Positions 1 through 5,368 of a stretch of DNA of 5,369 nt are shown here, in pieces. A model generated the notes under the pieces. The model made no database searches. It was given only the letters and a program-made list of their open reading frames with translations, and was not told where the DNA came from. Numbering within the stretch: position 1 is the stretch's first letter; every line of letters begins with the position of its first letter. This DNA is from Alphaproteobacteria bacterium. GTDB taxonomy: Bacteria; Pseudomonadota; Alphaproteobacteria; UBA1280; UBA12223. A program made the position numbers and the translations under genes. The stretch covers positions 1 to 5,369 of the forward strand of contig DMEM01000106.1 in NCBI GenBank assembly GCA_003450915.1. Direction: 5' to 3'.

Positions 1-1
1 T

Positions 2-106
2 ATTGAAATAATTTCAATGCCTAAAAGAATTGAAGAAGAGGACTCTTATAAGCGAGGAGAGGTTAGATATAAGGAAAAGCCATTAAAGCAATGGTACGAT
101 AGGTAA
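2..106 (+). CDS. C-terminal end of an unidentified protein (partial)
   Basis: This is the last 34 codons of a gene that enters from the left edge and ends in TAA at 104-106. Of the three plus-strand frames only this one is open: the other two meet a stop within the first nine bases. The peptide is very polar, with a Glu-rich stretch (RIEEEDSYKRGE) followed by a basic and aromatic end (KEKPLKQWYDR). A strong terminator begins about 20 bases after the stop, which supports a real gene end. I do not recognise the family. The gene converges on folA and shares its terminator. Confidence 0.6.
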   Translation: MEIISMPKRIEEEDSYKRGEVRYKEKPLKQWYDR

Positions 107-124
107 TATTACAAGTGTCTGAAA

Positions 125-164
125 AATAATAAAAAACCGTCTTAATAGACGGTTTTTTATTATT
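125..164. terminator. Bidirectional intrinsic terminator between converging genes
   Basis: A perfect 17-bp inverted repeat (125-141 and 148-164) closes on a 6-base loop, TTAATA. The G/C pairs (ACCGTC / GACGGT) lie next to the loop. The outer stem is A-rich on one side and T-rich on the other, so transcripts from either strand end in a U-run. It lies 18 bases after the plus-strand gene stop and 14 bases after the folA stop, so it should serve both. Confidence 0.9.
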
Positions 165-178
165 TAAAAGAGTATGCG

Positions 179-664
179 TTAGTCATTGTTTTTTTGAAAT
201 GTATTAAAAGTGTAGTAAAAGTCATTTTCTTCACTATAGGCTTTTTCCATTTCTATAAGCTTCCAGTTGCTTTTATTGAAAGGGGGGAATTTTGTATCAC
301 CGTTAAACTCTTTTTCAATTTGGGTTAATAATATAGTGTCAGAATAATTTAAACCTTCTTCATATACTTTAGCGCCGCCAATTAAAAAAGCTTTTTCGTA
401 ATCTTTAATTTTACAGTAGTCTAGAGCCTCTTTCATTGATTCAAAGCATAAAAAGCCATCAATAGGGTATCTAGTTAAAATAATGTGTTCTCTGTTTGGT
501 AGAGGAGCTTTTAAAGAGTTAAAAGTGTTTCTTCCCATAATAATAGGGTGTCCAATTGTATTTTGTTTAAAATGTTGAAAGTCCTCTTTTAACTTCCATG
601 GAATTTGATTTTTATGGCCGATAATTCTGTTTTTAGCCATTGCAGCAATCATTATAGTTTGCAT
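179..664 (-). CDS. folA: Dihydrofolate reductase, type 1 chromosomal form
   Basis: This enzyme reduces 7,8-dihydrofolate to tetrahydrofolate with NADPH in the cytoplasm, supplying one-carbon carriers for thymidylate, purine and methionine synthesis. At 161 residues it is the usual length. Visible family marks are the N-terminal strand and Met20-type loop (IAAMAKNRIIG, then IPWKL at 21-25), the catalytic acid D28 (equivalent to E. coli D27), F32, the NADPH-binding IIMGRNTF (41-48), R58 for the substrate glutamate (E. coli R57), IILTR (61-65), the IGG turn (95-97) and T114 (E. coli T113). The ATG start is preceded by AAGGAG (675-680) with a 10-base gap. No thyA is adjacent in the window. It has its own leader after the terminator of the S1 gene, so it is probably transcribed alone. 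Nothing suggests a resistance-type, mobile DHFR. Confidence 0.96.
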   Translation of the reverse strand: MQTIMIAAMAKNRIIGHKNQIPWKLKEDFQHFKQNTIGHPIIMGRNTFNSLKAPLPNREHIILTRYPIDGFLCFESMKEALDYCKIKDYEKAFLIGGAKVYEEGLNYSDTILLTQIEKEFNGDTKFPPFNKSNWKLIEMEKAYSEENDFYYTFNTFQKNND

Positions 665-667
665 AAA

Positions 668-707
668 GAGTATACTCCTTCACTTTTGTATCATAGCAAA
701 GCTATGA
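668..707 (-). promoter_or_regulatory. folA leader: palindrome over the ribosome site and a small hairpin
   Basis: Two symmetric elements lie just ahead of folA. GAGTATACTC (668-677) is a perfect 10-base palindrome that overlaps the GGAG part of the ribosome site. TCATAGC and GCTATGA (691-697 and 701-707) form a 7-bp hairpin with a 3-base loop, 10-12 bases upstream of the AAGGAG. Either could affect translation or bind a protein, but short palindromes are common in A/T-rich DNA. A regulatory role is inference only. Confidence 0.3.
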
Positions 708-758
708 GTAGATATACTTCAAACTTATTATTAATATCTGTTTGTTTGAACCTTATAT

Positions 759-788
759 AGTATCTCATTTTATCTATAAAATAGTCAA
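759..788 (-). promoter_or_regulatory. Candidate sigma-70-type promoter for folA
   Basis: On the minus strand TTGACT (783-788) is followed after 18 bases by GATACT (759-764). The -35 box matches the consensus at five of six positions and the -10 box at four of six, including the key A and final T. The start of the transcript would be near 751-753, giving a leader of about 87 bases. The site lies between the terminator of the S1 gene and folA. The weak -10 box keeps confidence low. Confidence 0.4.
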
Positions 789-838
789 TCTTTATCGTAA
801 AAATAATTAATAAGGCTTTAATGTTGAATATAATATAG

Positions 839-864
839 AAAAAAGAGCCCAAAATAGGCTCTTC
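839..864 (-). terminator. Intrinsic terminator after the S1-domain gene
   Basis: AAGAGCC (844-850) and GGCTCTT (858-864) form a 7-bp stem with a 7-base loop. Read on the minus strand the stem runs into seven T residues (complement of 839-845). It begins 28 bases after the stop codon of the S1-domain gene, so that gene should be separated from folA. Confidence 0.85.
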
Positions 865-892
865 TTTGTTTTTATAATATGTATTAGTTTGA

Positions 893-1714
893 TTAACGAG
901 AGAAGTTTCTTCTTTGTCCGCCGCCGTTACCATCTCTTCTAGGGCGATCGCTAGAATCTCTTCTAGGTCTATCGTTTCTATCACCGAAGTCTCTTCTTGG
1001 TTTATCACCGAAATCTCTTCTAGGGCGGTCGTTAAAGTCGCGTCTAGGTCTATCAGAGTTAGAGTTTCTATCACCTCTAGGTTTATCGCCGAAGTCACGT
1101 CTAGGACGGTCATCTCTGTTATCTCTTCTAGGTCTGTCGTTTCTATCACCGAAGTCACGTCTTGGTTTATCACCGTAATCTCTTCTAGGTTTGTCGTTAA
1201 AGTCACGTCTAGGTCTATCAGAGTTAGAGTTTCTATCACCTTTAGGTTTATCGCCGAAGTCACGTCTAGGACGATCATCTCTGTTATCTCTTCTAGGTCT
1301 GTCGTTTCTATCCCCGAAGCTTCTTCTAGGTTTGTCACCAAAGTCTCTTCTTCCGCCTCTATTATCAGGGCGTCCTCTAGAGTTATCGCGACTGAATTTT
1401 CTTTCTGTTCCACCTTGAGCAATAGCTCTTGCAATTCTATTTGCTACTTTTTCATTCTCTTGTTTAACATCAATCATTGAAAGTCTTAGAGTATCCTGGT
1501 CTTTTTCAATGCATTTTACATCAATAATAGCACCTTCTTCTAAAACATCTTCTGTTTGGCCAATTCTAACTGGAGCAAGTTGTGATATGTGAATTAAACC
1601 TTCTACGCCTGGTAAAACTTCAACGAAAGCACCAAAGCTAACTAGCTTGATTACTTTTGCTTCGTAATTATTTCCTACTTCTACACTTTGTTGTGTATTA
1701 TTTTGATTTTCCAA
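893..1714 (-). CDS. Stand-alone S1 RNA-binding protein with Arg/Asp-rich repeat tail
   Basis: The 273-residue product has one S1 domain (about 13-83: YEAKVIKLVSFGAFVEV, VEGLIHIS, LEEG, VKCI), a short helical linker (about 84-103, ending AIAQGGT) and a disordered tail (about 107-273) of Arg, Asp, Asn, Gly and Pro. The tail has twelve PRRD motifs and one PRRS in two 55-residue repeats (127-181, 182-236) plus a partial third (from 237). S1 domains bind single-stranded RNA and Arg/Gly tails often add nonspecific RNA binding, so a cytoplasmic role in RNA decay, translation or cold adaptation is likely but inferred. Residues 17-106 align without gaps to PNPase 623-712 from the neighbouring pnp gene (about 45 of 90 identical, hand-counted). 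The start is TTG: an in-frame stop lies just upstream, there is no nearby in-frame ATG, and AAGGAA sits 8 bases before it. It has its own promoter and terminator. Confidence 0.88.
   Translation of the reverse strand: MENQNNTQQSVEVGNNYEAKVIKLVSFGAFVEVLPGVEGLIHISQLAPVRIGQTEDVLEEGAIIDVKCIEKDQDTLRLSMIDVKQENEKVANRIARAIAQGGTERKFSRDNSRGRPDNRGGRRDFGDKPRRSFGDRNDRPRRDNRDDRPRRDFGDKPKGDRNSNSDRPRRDFNDKPRRDYGDKPRRDFGDRNDRPRRDNRDDRPRRDFGDKPRGDRNSNSDRPRRDFNDRPRRDFGDKPRRDFGDRNDRPRRDSSDRPRRDGNGGGQRRNFSR
929..1336 (-). repeat. 165-bp tandem repeats inside the S1 gene tail
   Basis: Two adjacent copies (1172-1336 and 1007-1171) and a partial third (about 929-1006) encode 55-residue units starting DKPRR(S/D)FGDRNDRPRRD. 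The two full copies differ at about 14 of 165 positions by hand alignment, roughly 91% identity. Within each unit a shorter PRRDFGD-like motif recurs every 8-17 residues. Because 165 is divisible by three, copy loss or gain keeps the reading frame. It also keeps other frames open on both strands, which creates long spurious ORFs here. Confidence 0.93.
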
Positions 1715-1728
1715 AATCTTTTTTCCTT
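1712..1728 (-). promoter_or_regulatory. Ribosome site and TTG start of the S1 gene
   Basis: On the minus strand AAGGAA (1723-1728) is followed after 8 bases by TTG (1712-1714). Going upstream in frame the codons are ATT, AAG, AAA, GGA and then the stop TAA, so no ATG is possible. The next internal Met is residue 80, deep in the S1 domain. An ATT directly before the TTG is a less likely alternative start. Confidence 0.7.
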
Positions 1729-1738
1729 ATAAATTATT

Positions 1739-1770
1739 AAGTTATTCCTATTTTCCCGCTAGAATAACTT
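1739..1770 (-). promoter_or_regulatory. Hairpin in the 5' leader of the S1 gene
   Basis: AAGTTATTC (1739-1747) and GAATAACTT (1762-1770) are perfect 9-base inverted arms. With one base bulged the pairing can extend through CTA/TAG toward a 9-base loop. It lies between the predicted transcript start (near 1778) and the ribosome site, and no T-run follows it, so it is not a terminator. It could be an RNase III or autoregulation target, as known for pnp leaders in enterobacteria. That role is inference. Confidence 0.5.
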
Positions 1771-1784
1771 TCCGCATAAAATGC

Positions 1785-1813
1785 AATATAAACATTAATA
1801 TCGCATTAATCAA
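1785..1813 (-). promoter_or_regulatory. Sigma-70-type promoter of the S1 gene
   Basis: On the minus strand TTGATT (1808-1813) and TATATT (1785-1790) are separated by exactly 17 bases. The -35 box matches the consensus at four of six positions and the -10 box at five of six. The transcript would start near 1778, giving a leader of about 64 bases that contains the inverted repeat at 1739-1770. Confidence 0.65.
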
Positions 1814-1834
1814 TATGCAGTTAAACATAAAACG

Positions 1835-1863
1835 TTTAAAATAGCTAATTTAAAATAGCTATT
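1835..1863. repeat. 13-bp direct repeat and hairpin upstream of the S1 promoter
   Basis: TTTAAAATAGCTA occurs at 1835-1847 and again at 1849-1861. The same bases form an inverted repeat: AATAGCTA (1840-1847) and TAGCTATT (1856-1863) with an 8-base loop. On the minus strand it begins about 31 bases after the stop of the 1895-2374 gene and is followed by a few T residues, so it could be a weak, A/T-rich terminator for that gene. It also lies just upstream of the S1 promoter, where it could be an upstream A/T element or a protein-binding site. Confidence 0.4.
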
Positions 1864-1894
1864 CTATCTTTTTGTATTTATTAAGTTATTTTTG

Positions 1895-2374
1895 TTAAAA
1901 TTTAGACTCTAAAAATATTTTAAAATCATCAAATTCTTGCTTATAGATAGAGTGAAGTTTCTCACGTTCTTCTTTTTCTGTTATAAATTCTGAAATATAA
2001 CCTGATTGTGGCATAATCTCAATCATGCCACATTGTATAAGATTGCAAAAAATTCGGTGTTGATGTTCTGTTTTTCTACCATTATAGAACTCACTTAGTA
2101 GGGGAATAAATCTTTTTTGCAAGTCTAAATTGGTCATTGCATATTTATAGTATTCACCTTGGTTATCAAAGTTTACATTTTTACTATCATTAGCAATCAT
2201 TACCCATGGGAAAAAGGCTCCAGATTGTTCAGGGTGCCCTTGGCATGATGAATCTGTTGGAAAATCTAGATAGTTTAAGGCAGTAACTAAATCAAAAATA
2301 CCTTGATCAATTGGAGTGTTTAATCCATCAGTCGCTTGAGCTAGGTTTTGCTTTATCTTTGTTAGTTTATCCAT
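1895..2374 (-). CDS. Conserved hypothetical protein with SCQGHP motif
   Basis: This is a 159-residue soluble protein without signal peptide or membrane segment. The N-terminal half reads as helix (7-35), then FPTDSSCQGHPEQ (38-50) and FPWVMI (55-60). The C-terminal third is helical and charged (132-157). The pattern of a short helix, then GF/DF-P-T and SC-(E/Q)-GH, then PWV, is one I recall from uncharacterised bacterial and phage proteins, but I cannot name a function. C44 and H47, with C110 and C115 later, could bind a metal or be catalytic. The start ATG has GAGGAG (2385-2390) 10 bases upstream, and a good promoter lies just before it. It sits between pnp and the S1 gene with its own promoter, so a shared role with them is not shown. 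Confidence 0.8.
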   Translation of the reverse strand: MDKLTKIKQNLAQATDGLNTPIDQGIFDLVTALNYLDFPTDSSCQGHPEQSGAFFPWVMIANDSKNVNFDNQGEYYKYAMTNLDLQKRFIPLLSEFYNGRKTEHQHRIFCNLIQCGMIEIMPQSGYISEFITEKEEREKLHSIYKQEFDDFKIFLESKF

Positions 2375-2403
2375 TGTTTTTTAACTCCTCTTTATTTGAT
2401 GTA

Positions 2404-2432
2404 AGTATAAATTATTTAATTATTATTTTCAA
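2404..2432 (-). promoter_or_regulatory. Sigma-70-type promoter of the SCQGHP gene
   Basis: TTGAAA (2427-2432) and TATACT (2404-2409) on the minus strand are spaced by 17 bases, each matching the consensus at five of six positions. The transcript would begin near 2397, leaving a leader of about 23 bases with the GAGGAG ribosome site. The promoter directly follows the pnp terminator, so this gene is transcribed independently. Confidence 0.75.
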
Positions 2433-2440
2433 TCTTTAAT

Positions 2441-2475
2441 AAAAAAAGAACCCTGCATAATGCAAGGTTCTTTTT
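2441..2475 (-). terminator. Intrinsic terminator of pnp
   Basis: The arms AAAAAGAACC (2443-2452) and GGTTCTTTTT (2466-2475), with an inner TGCA/TGCA pairing around a TAA loop, form a long stem with a single C/A mismatch. Read on the minus strand it ends in seven T residues (complement of 2441-2447). It lies 22 bases past the pnp stop. The plus-strand side also ends in a T-run, so it may work in both directions. Confidence 0.9.
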
Positions 2476-2497
2476 ATTTATATATTAGCTAGAAAGC

Positions 2498-4726
2498 TTA
2501 GTCTCTATTGAAACGTCTGCCACCGCCGTTACGGTTATCTCTACCTCCACGGTTGTCTCTTCTAGGGCCTCTATCGTTTTCTTCACGTTCTCTTCTTGGA
2601 GTTCCGCCAGCTTCGATAGCTGCAGCTAGTTTAGCTTTAACATCTTCGTTAGTTTGTTCGATTTCTTTCATTGAGATCTTAACTTTACCCATTTCAATAC
2701 CGATACATTTAACTTCGATTTTTTGACCTTCTTCTAGAATATCTTCTGCATGACCAAGTCTAACAGGAGCAATTTCAGAAATATGTAATAGACCTTCAAC
2801 ATTAGGTAAGATTCTTACGAATGCACCAAAATCAACGATTCTAACGATTTCACCTGTGTATTGCTTGTTAACTTCAGCAACTGCAACAATGTCTTTAACC
2901 ATTTTTGTCGCTGCATCAATTGTAGCTTTACCAACACCTGAGATAATAACTTTACCATCTTCTTCAATAGTAAGATCAGCACCTGTGTCTTCTTGGATTT
3001 GACGGATAACTTTACCACCAGTACCAATAACTTCTCTGATTTTTTCTTTATCGATGTAGAATGATTCAATGCTTGGAGCATATTCTGACATTTCAGTTCT
3101 AGATTCTGTAATAGCTTCAGCCATTTTACCTAGAATGTGAATTCTGCCTTCGTATGCTTGAGCAAGAGCTTGCTTCATAATTTCTGGAGTAATAGATGTA
3201 ATCTTAATATCCATTTGTAAAGCAGTAATACCTTGATCAGTACCAGCTACTTTAAAGTCCATATCACCTAGGTGATCTTCATCGCCTAAGATATCTGATA
3301 GAACAACGAAATCTTCGCCTTCTTTAATAAGACCCATAGCAATACCCGAAACTGGACGAGCCATTGGAACACCTGCTGCCATTAAAGTCATTGATGAGCC
3401 ACAAACAGAAGCCATTGAAGAAGAACCGTTTGATTCTGTAATTTCAGATACTAATCTAATTGTGTAAGGGAAGTCTTCTTTTGAAGGAAGCATAGGCTCA
3501 ATAGCACGTCTTGCTAATTTACCATGACCAATTTCACGACGTCCTGGAGGTCCAACTCTTCCGCATTCACCAACTGAGTATGAAGGGAAGTTATAATGTA
3601 GCATGAATCTATCATAAGCCATATCATCTAAACCATCAATCATTTGCTCATCTTTAGAGTTACCTAAAGTAGCAACGATAAGACCTTGAGTTTCACCACG
3701 AGTAAATAGAGATGAACCGTGAACTCTTGGTAAGATATCTGTTTCACAAACGATAGGGCGAATCATGGTAGGAGATCTACCGTCGATTCTTGTTTTAGTA
3801 TCTAAAACAGCGCCTCTTAAAACATCAGCTTCTAGTTTTTTGAATAGTTTTGCAACAACATCAACTAGTTCGTCTTCTGTAGCAAATTTTTCAGTAGCTT
3901 GAGCTTTTAGTTCATCTAAAGTAGCTTTTCTATCTAATTTTTTAGGTAGAGCGTAAGCTTTAACAACATCTTCGCCGTAAATAGCTTTTAATGATGCATA
4001 TAATTCTTCGTGAGTTTCTTTAGCTTCTACAACAAATCTTTCAGTACCAGTAGCTTCAACTAGCTCTTCAATAGCTTTAATGATTTTTTGAGATTCTTTA
4101 TGACCATGTACAACAGCACCTAGCATAATTTCTTCTGAAAGTTCTTGAGCTTGTGATTCAACCATAAGAACACCTTCGTGAGTACCTGCAACTAGTAAAT
4201 CTAGATTTGACTCTTTTTGTTCTTCATTTGTTGGGTTAACAACATATTTGCCATCGATTAAACCAATACGGCAACCACCTAAAGGAGCTGCTGTTGGAGC
4301 ACCTGATAATGATAATGCTGCTGAAGCTGCGATCATAGCAACCATATCTGCATTGTTTTCTTGATCATATGATAATACTTGACACATGATTTGAACTTCG
4401 TTTTTGAATTCTTCATCAAATAATGGACGGATAGGTCTGTCGATTAGTCTTGATGTTAGTGTTTCTTTTTCTGATGGACGAGATTCTCTTTTTAAGAATC
4501 CACCAGGAATTTTACCATTTGCGTAAAATTTTTCTTGGTATGTAACTGTTAATGGGAAAAAGCCTTGGCCTTCCTTAGGTTTTTTTTCAAAACATACTGT
4601 AGCTAAAACTGTTGTTTCGCCGTATGTAACTAAAGCAGAACCATCTGCTTGTCTAGCAACTCTGCCAGTTTCAATAGTAAGAGGCTTACCACCGAAAGTT
4701 AGTTCTTTTTTATATACTGTAAACAC
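2498..4726 (-). CDS. pnp: Polynucleotide phosphorylase (polyribonucleotide nucleotidyltransferase)
   Basis: PNPase degrades RNA 3' to 5' using phosphate, releasing nucleoside diphosphates, and can add tails in reverse. It acts as a cytoplasmic trimer, often in a degradosome. The 742 residues show all domains: first RNase PH domain (about 10-145, with the FLKR loop at 77-80), helical domain (about 148-300), second RNase PH domain (about 320-530), KH domain (about 555-612, IGTGG at 567-571) and S1 domain (about 620-688, FGAF). Catalytic D484, D490 and K492 in the DEDHLGDMDFKV segment match E. coli D486, D492 and K494; GSSS (434-437) is the phosphate site. The tail (about 709-742) is Arg/Asp/Gly-rich. 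The start is GTG: the MF(T)V-KKEL beginning is typical, and an in-frame stop lies just upstream. No rpsO precedes it, unlike many proteobacteria; a putative membrane protein does. Confidence 0.98.
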   Translation of the reverse strand: MFTVYKKELTFGGKPLTIETGRVARQADGSALVTYGETTVLATVCFEKKPKEGQGFFPLTVTYQEKFYANGKIPGGFLKRESRPSEKETLTSRLIDRPIRPLFDEEFKNEVQIMCQVLSYDQENNADMVAMIAASAALSLSGAPTAAPLGGCRIGLIDGKYVVNPTNEEQKESNLDLLVAGTHEGVLMVESQAQELSEEIMLGAVVHGHKESQKIIKAIEELVEATGTERFVVEAKETHEELYASLKAIYGEDVVKAYALPKKLDRKATLDELKAQATEKFATEDELVDVVAKLFKKLEADVLRGAVLDTKTRIDGRSPTMIRPIVCETDILPRVHGSSLFTRGETQGLIVATLGNSKDEQMIDGLDDMAYDRFMLHYNFPSYSVGECGRVGPPGRREIGHGKLARRAIEPMLPSKEDFPYTIRLVSEITESNGSSSMASVCGSSMTLMAAGVPMARPVSGIAMGLIKEGEDFVVLSDILGDEDHLGDMDFKVAGTDQGITALQMDIKITSITPEIMKQALAQAYEGRIHILGKMAEAITESRTEMSEYAPSIESFYIDKEKIREVIGTGGKVIRQIQEDTGADLTIEEDGKVIISGVGKATIDAATKMVKDIVAVAEVNKQYTGEIVRIVDFGAFVRILPNVEGLLHISEIAPVRLGHAEDILEEGQKIEVKCIGIEMGKVKISMKEIEQTNEDVKAKLAAAIEAGGTPRREREENDRGPRRDNRGGRDNRNGGGRRFNRD

Positions 4727-4738
4727 AATATTTTCCTT
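4724..4738 (-). promoter_or_regulatory. Ribosome site and GTG start of pnp
   Basis: AAGGAA (4733-4738) lies 6 bases before GTG (4724-4726) on the minus strand. Upstream in frame the codons are ATT, AAT, GAA, AAG, ATA and then TAA, so no ATG is available. The GTG start also gives the MFxV N-terminus expected for PNPase. Confidence 0.85.
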
Positions 4739-4767
4739 TATTTATCTTTTCCGTTTCCGACAAACAC

Positions 4768-4796
4768 ATTATAAGCTAGATTGACTGAAAAATCTA
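4768..4796 (-). promoter_or_regulatory. Candidate pnp promoter
   Basis: A perfect TATAAT -10 box (4768-4773 on the minus strand) is preceded after 17 bases by TAGATT (4791-4796), which matches the -35 consensus at only three positions. The transcript would start near 4761, with a leader of about 35 bases. The promoter lies almost wholly inside a perfect 12-bp inverted repeat (4771-4802). Confidence 0.5.
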
Positions 4797-4802
4797 GCTT
4801 AT
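4771..4802. repeat. Perfect 12-bp inverted repeat over the pnp promoter
   Basis: ATAAGCTAGATT (4771-4782) and AATCTAGCTTAT (4791-4802) pair perfectly around an 8-base loop. On the minus strand it follows the 4827-5258 gene by 24 bases but has no T-run after it, so it is a poor intrinsic terminator for that gene. On the plus strand a T-rich run follows (4802-4816), yet no plus-strand gene precedes it. It may be an operator at the pnp promoter, a hairpin at the 3' end of the upstream mRNA, or both. Confidence 0.6.
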
Positions 4803-4826
4803 TTTTATGTTTTTTTACGAAAACTA

Positions 4827-5258
4827 CTATTGTTTTTTATCCTTGTGGTTTTTTAGGTCACTGATTTTATTGCTTAACTGAGCTTTAATCTTATTACCAT
4901 CAATAATTCTCTGGATTTTTTCTTGGAATCTTTTTCCATCACCTTCTTTATTCATTACAAATTCTTCACATGACTTAATATTGTTTTCAGGGTTTGTAAC
5001 TTTGTTGTTTTTTATATTAAATTTTATAGAGCAGATGTCATGTTTTATAGAGTTTTTCTCCTTATTTATGCCAAATCCTCTGCTAACACTGTAGTTTAGA
5101 ATATAATTTTGTTCATTAAAGAATTCTACAGATTGAGGTAAGCCTTTTTCTGCTATAAATTGCTCTACTGTTGGTTTTTTATTTATTAAAAATATAGCAG
5201 CAGATGCTAAAATTATTATAGTTAAGATTGATGTAATAACTAGAAAAGTCTTTTTCAT
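4827..5258 (-). CDS. Small membrane-anchored protein of unknown function
   Basis: The 143-residue product starts MKK and has one hydrophobic stretch (about 5-25), followed by a polar, Lys- and Asn-rich remainder. This fits an N-terminal anchor or signal peptide with the rest in the periplasm. There is no lipobox cysteine after the hydrophobic stretch. The two cysteines (C76 and C97) could form a disulphide in that compartment. The last 40 residues are strongly basic and probably helical. ATG is the first in-frame Met; upstream there is only a weak GAGAG-like ribosome site (5267-5271) with an 8-base gap. I do not recognise the family. It ends 100 bases before pnp on the same strand, so cotranscription is possible but a pnp promoter is present between them. 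Confidence 0.72.
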   Translation of the reverse strand: MKKTFLVITSILTIIILASAAIFLINKKPTVEQFIAEKGLPQSVEFFNEQNYILNYSVSRGFGINKEKNSIKHDICSIKFNIKNNKVTNPENNIKSCEEFVMNKEGDGKRFQEKIQRIIDGNKIKAQLSNKISDLKNHKDKKQ

Positions 5259-5299
5259 TTATTTGTCTCTCTGTATTTTTTTATGTTATTGTTTCGTTT

Positions 5300-5368
5300 T
5301 TAAGTAGTTTTTTTGCGTGGCATGCCTTTGTAGAAAAGGTGGAAAGAAGTACCATTTACATGGCGATA
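5300..5368 (-). other. Possible truncated gene end at the right edge
   Basis: The last 59 bases are about 41% G+C, clearly higher than the A/T-rich spacer next to them, which suggests coding or structural RNA sequence. On the minus strand two frames are open from the edge: one ends in TAA at 5300-5302 (C-terminus GMPRKKTT), the other in TAA at 5286-5288 (C-terminus NYLKTKQ). Codon use does not separate them, and I recognise neither peptide. A perfect GGCATGCC palindrome (5319-5326) and a 5-bp hairpin (5325-5339) lie within it, so a non-coding element is also possible. Confidence 0.25.

Noticed and set aside
691..1434. A 247-codon minus-strand open frame overlapping the S1 gene tail
   Set aside because: It lies in another frame across the 165-bp repeats, whose length divisible by three keeps several frames open. 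Its product is a monotonous Leu/Glu/Thr repeat with no domain, and the S1 frame has a clear domain, start and terminator.
914..1480. Plus-strand open frames of 188 and 75 codons across the same region
   Set aside because: They are antisense to the Arg/Asp repeat and give Ser/Val/Arg or Leu/Ser-rich low-complexity products. No promoter or domain supports them.
2508..2726. Plus-strand open frame of 72 codons opposite the pnp 3' end
   Set aside because: It is antisense to the Arg-rich tail and S1 domain of PNPase, with Leu/Ser/Pro-rich composition and no recognisable feature.
2815..3081. Minus-strand open frame of 88 codons inside pnp
   Set aside because: It is an out-of-frame reading of the PNPase KH and S1 coding region, Leu/Lys-rich and without independent support.
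4771..4816. Plus-strand intrinsic terminator (12-bp stem followed by a T-rich run)
   Set aside because: The shape fits, but no plus-strand gene lies upstream: the minus-strand pnp gene fills that side. I kept it as an inverted repeat and noted the antisense possibility.
5259..5300. Promoter for the small membrane protein gene
   Set aside because: A TAACAT-like hexamer occurs on the minus strand, but no acceptable -35 box lies at 16-18 bases. The A-rich spacer makes chance matches likely.
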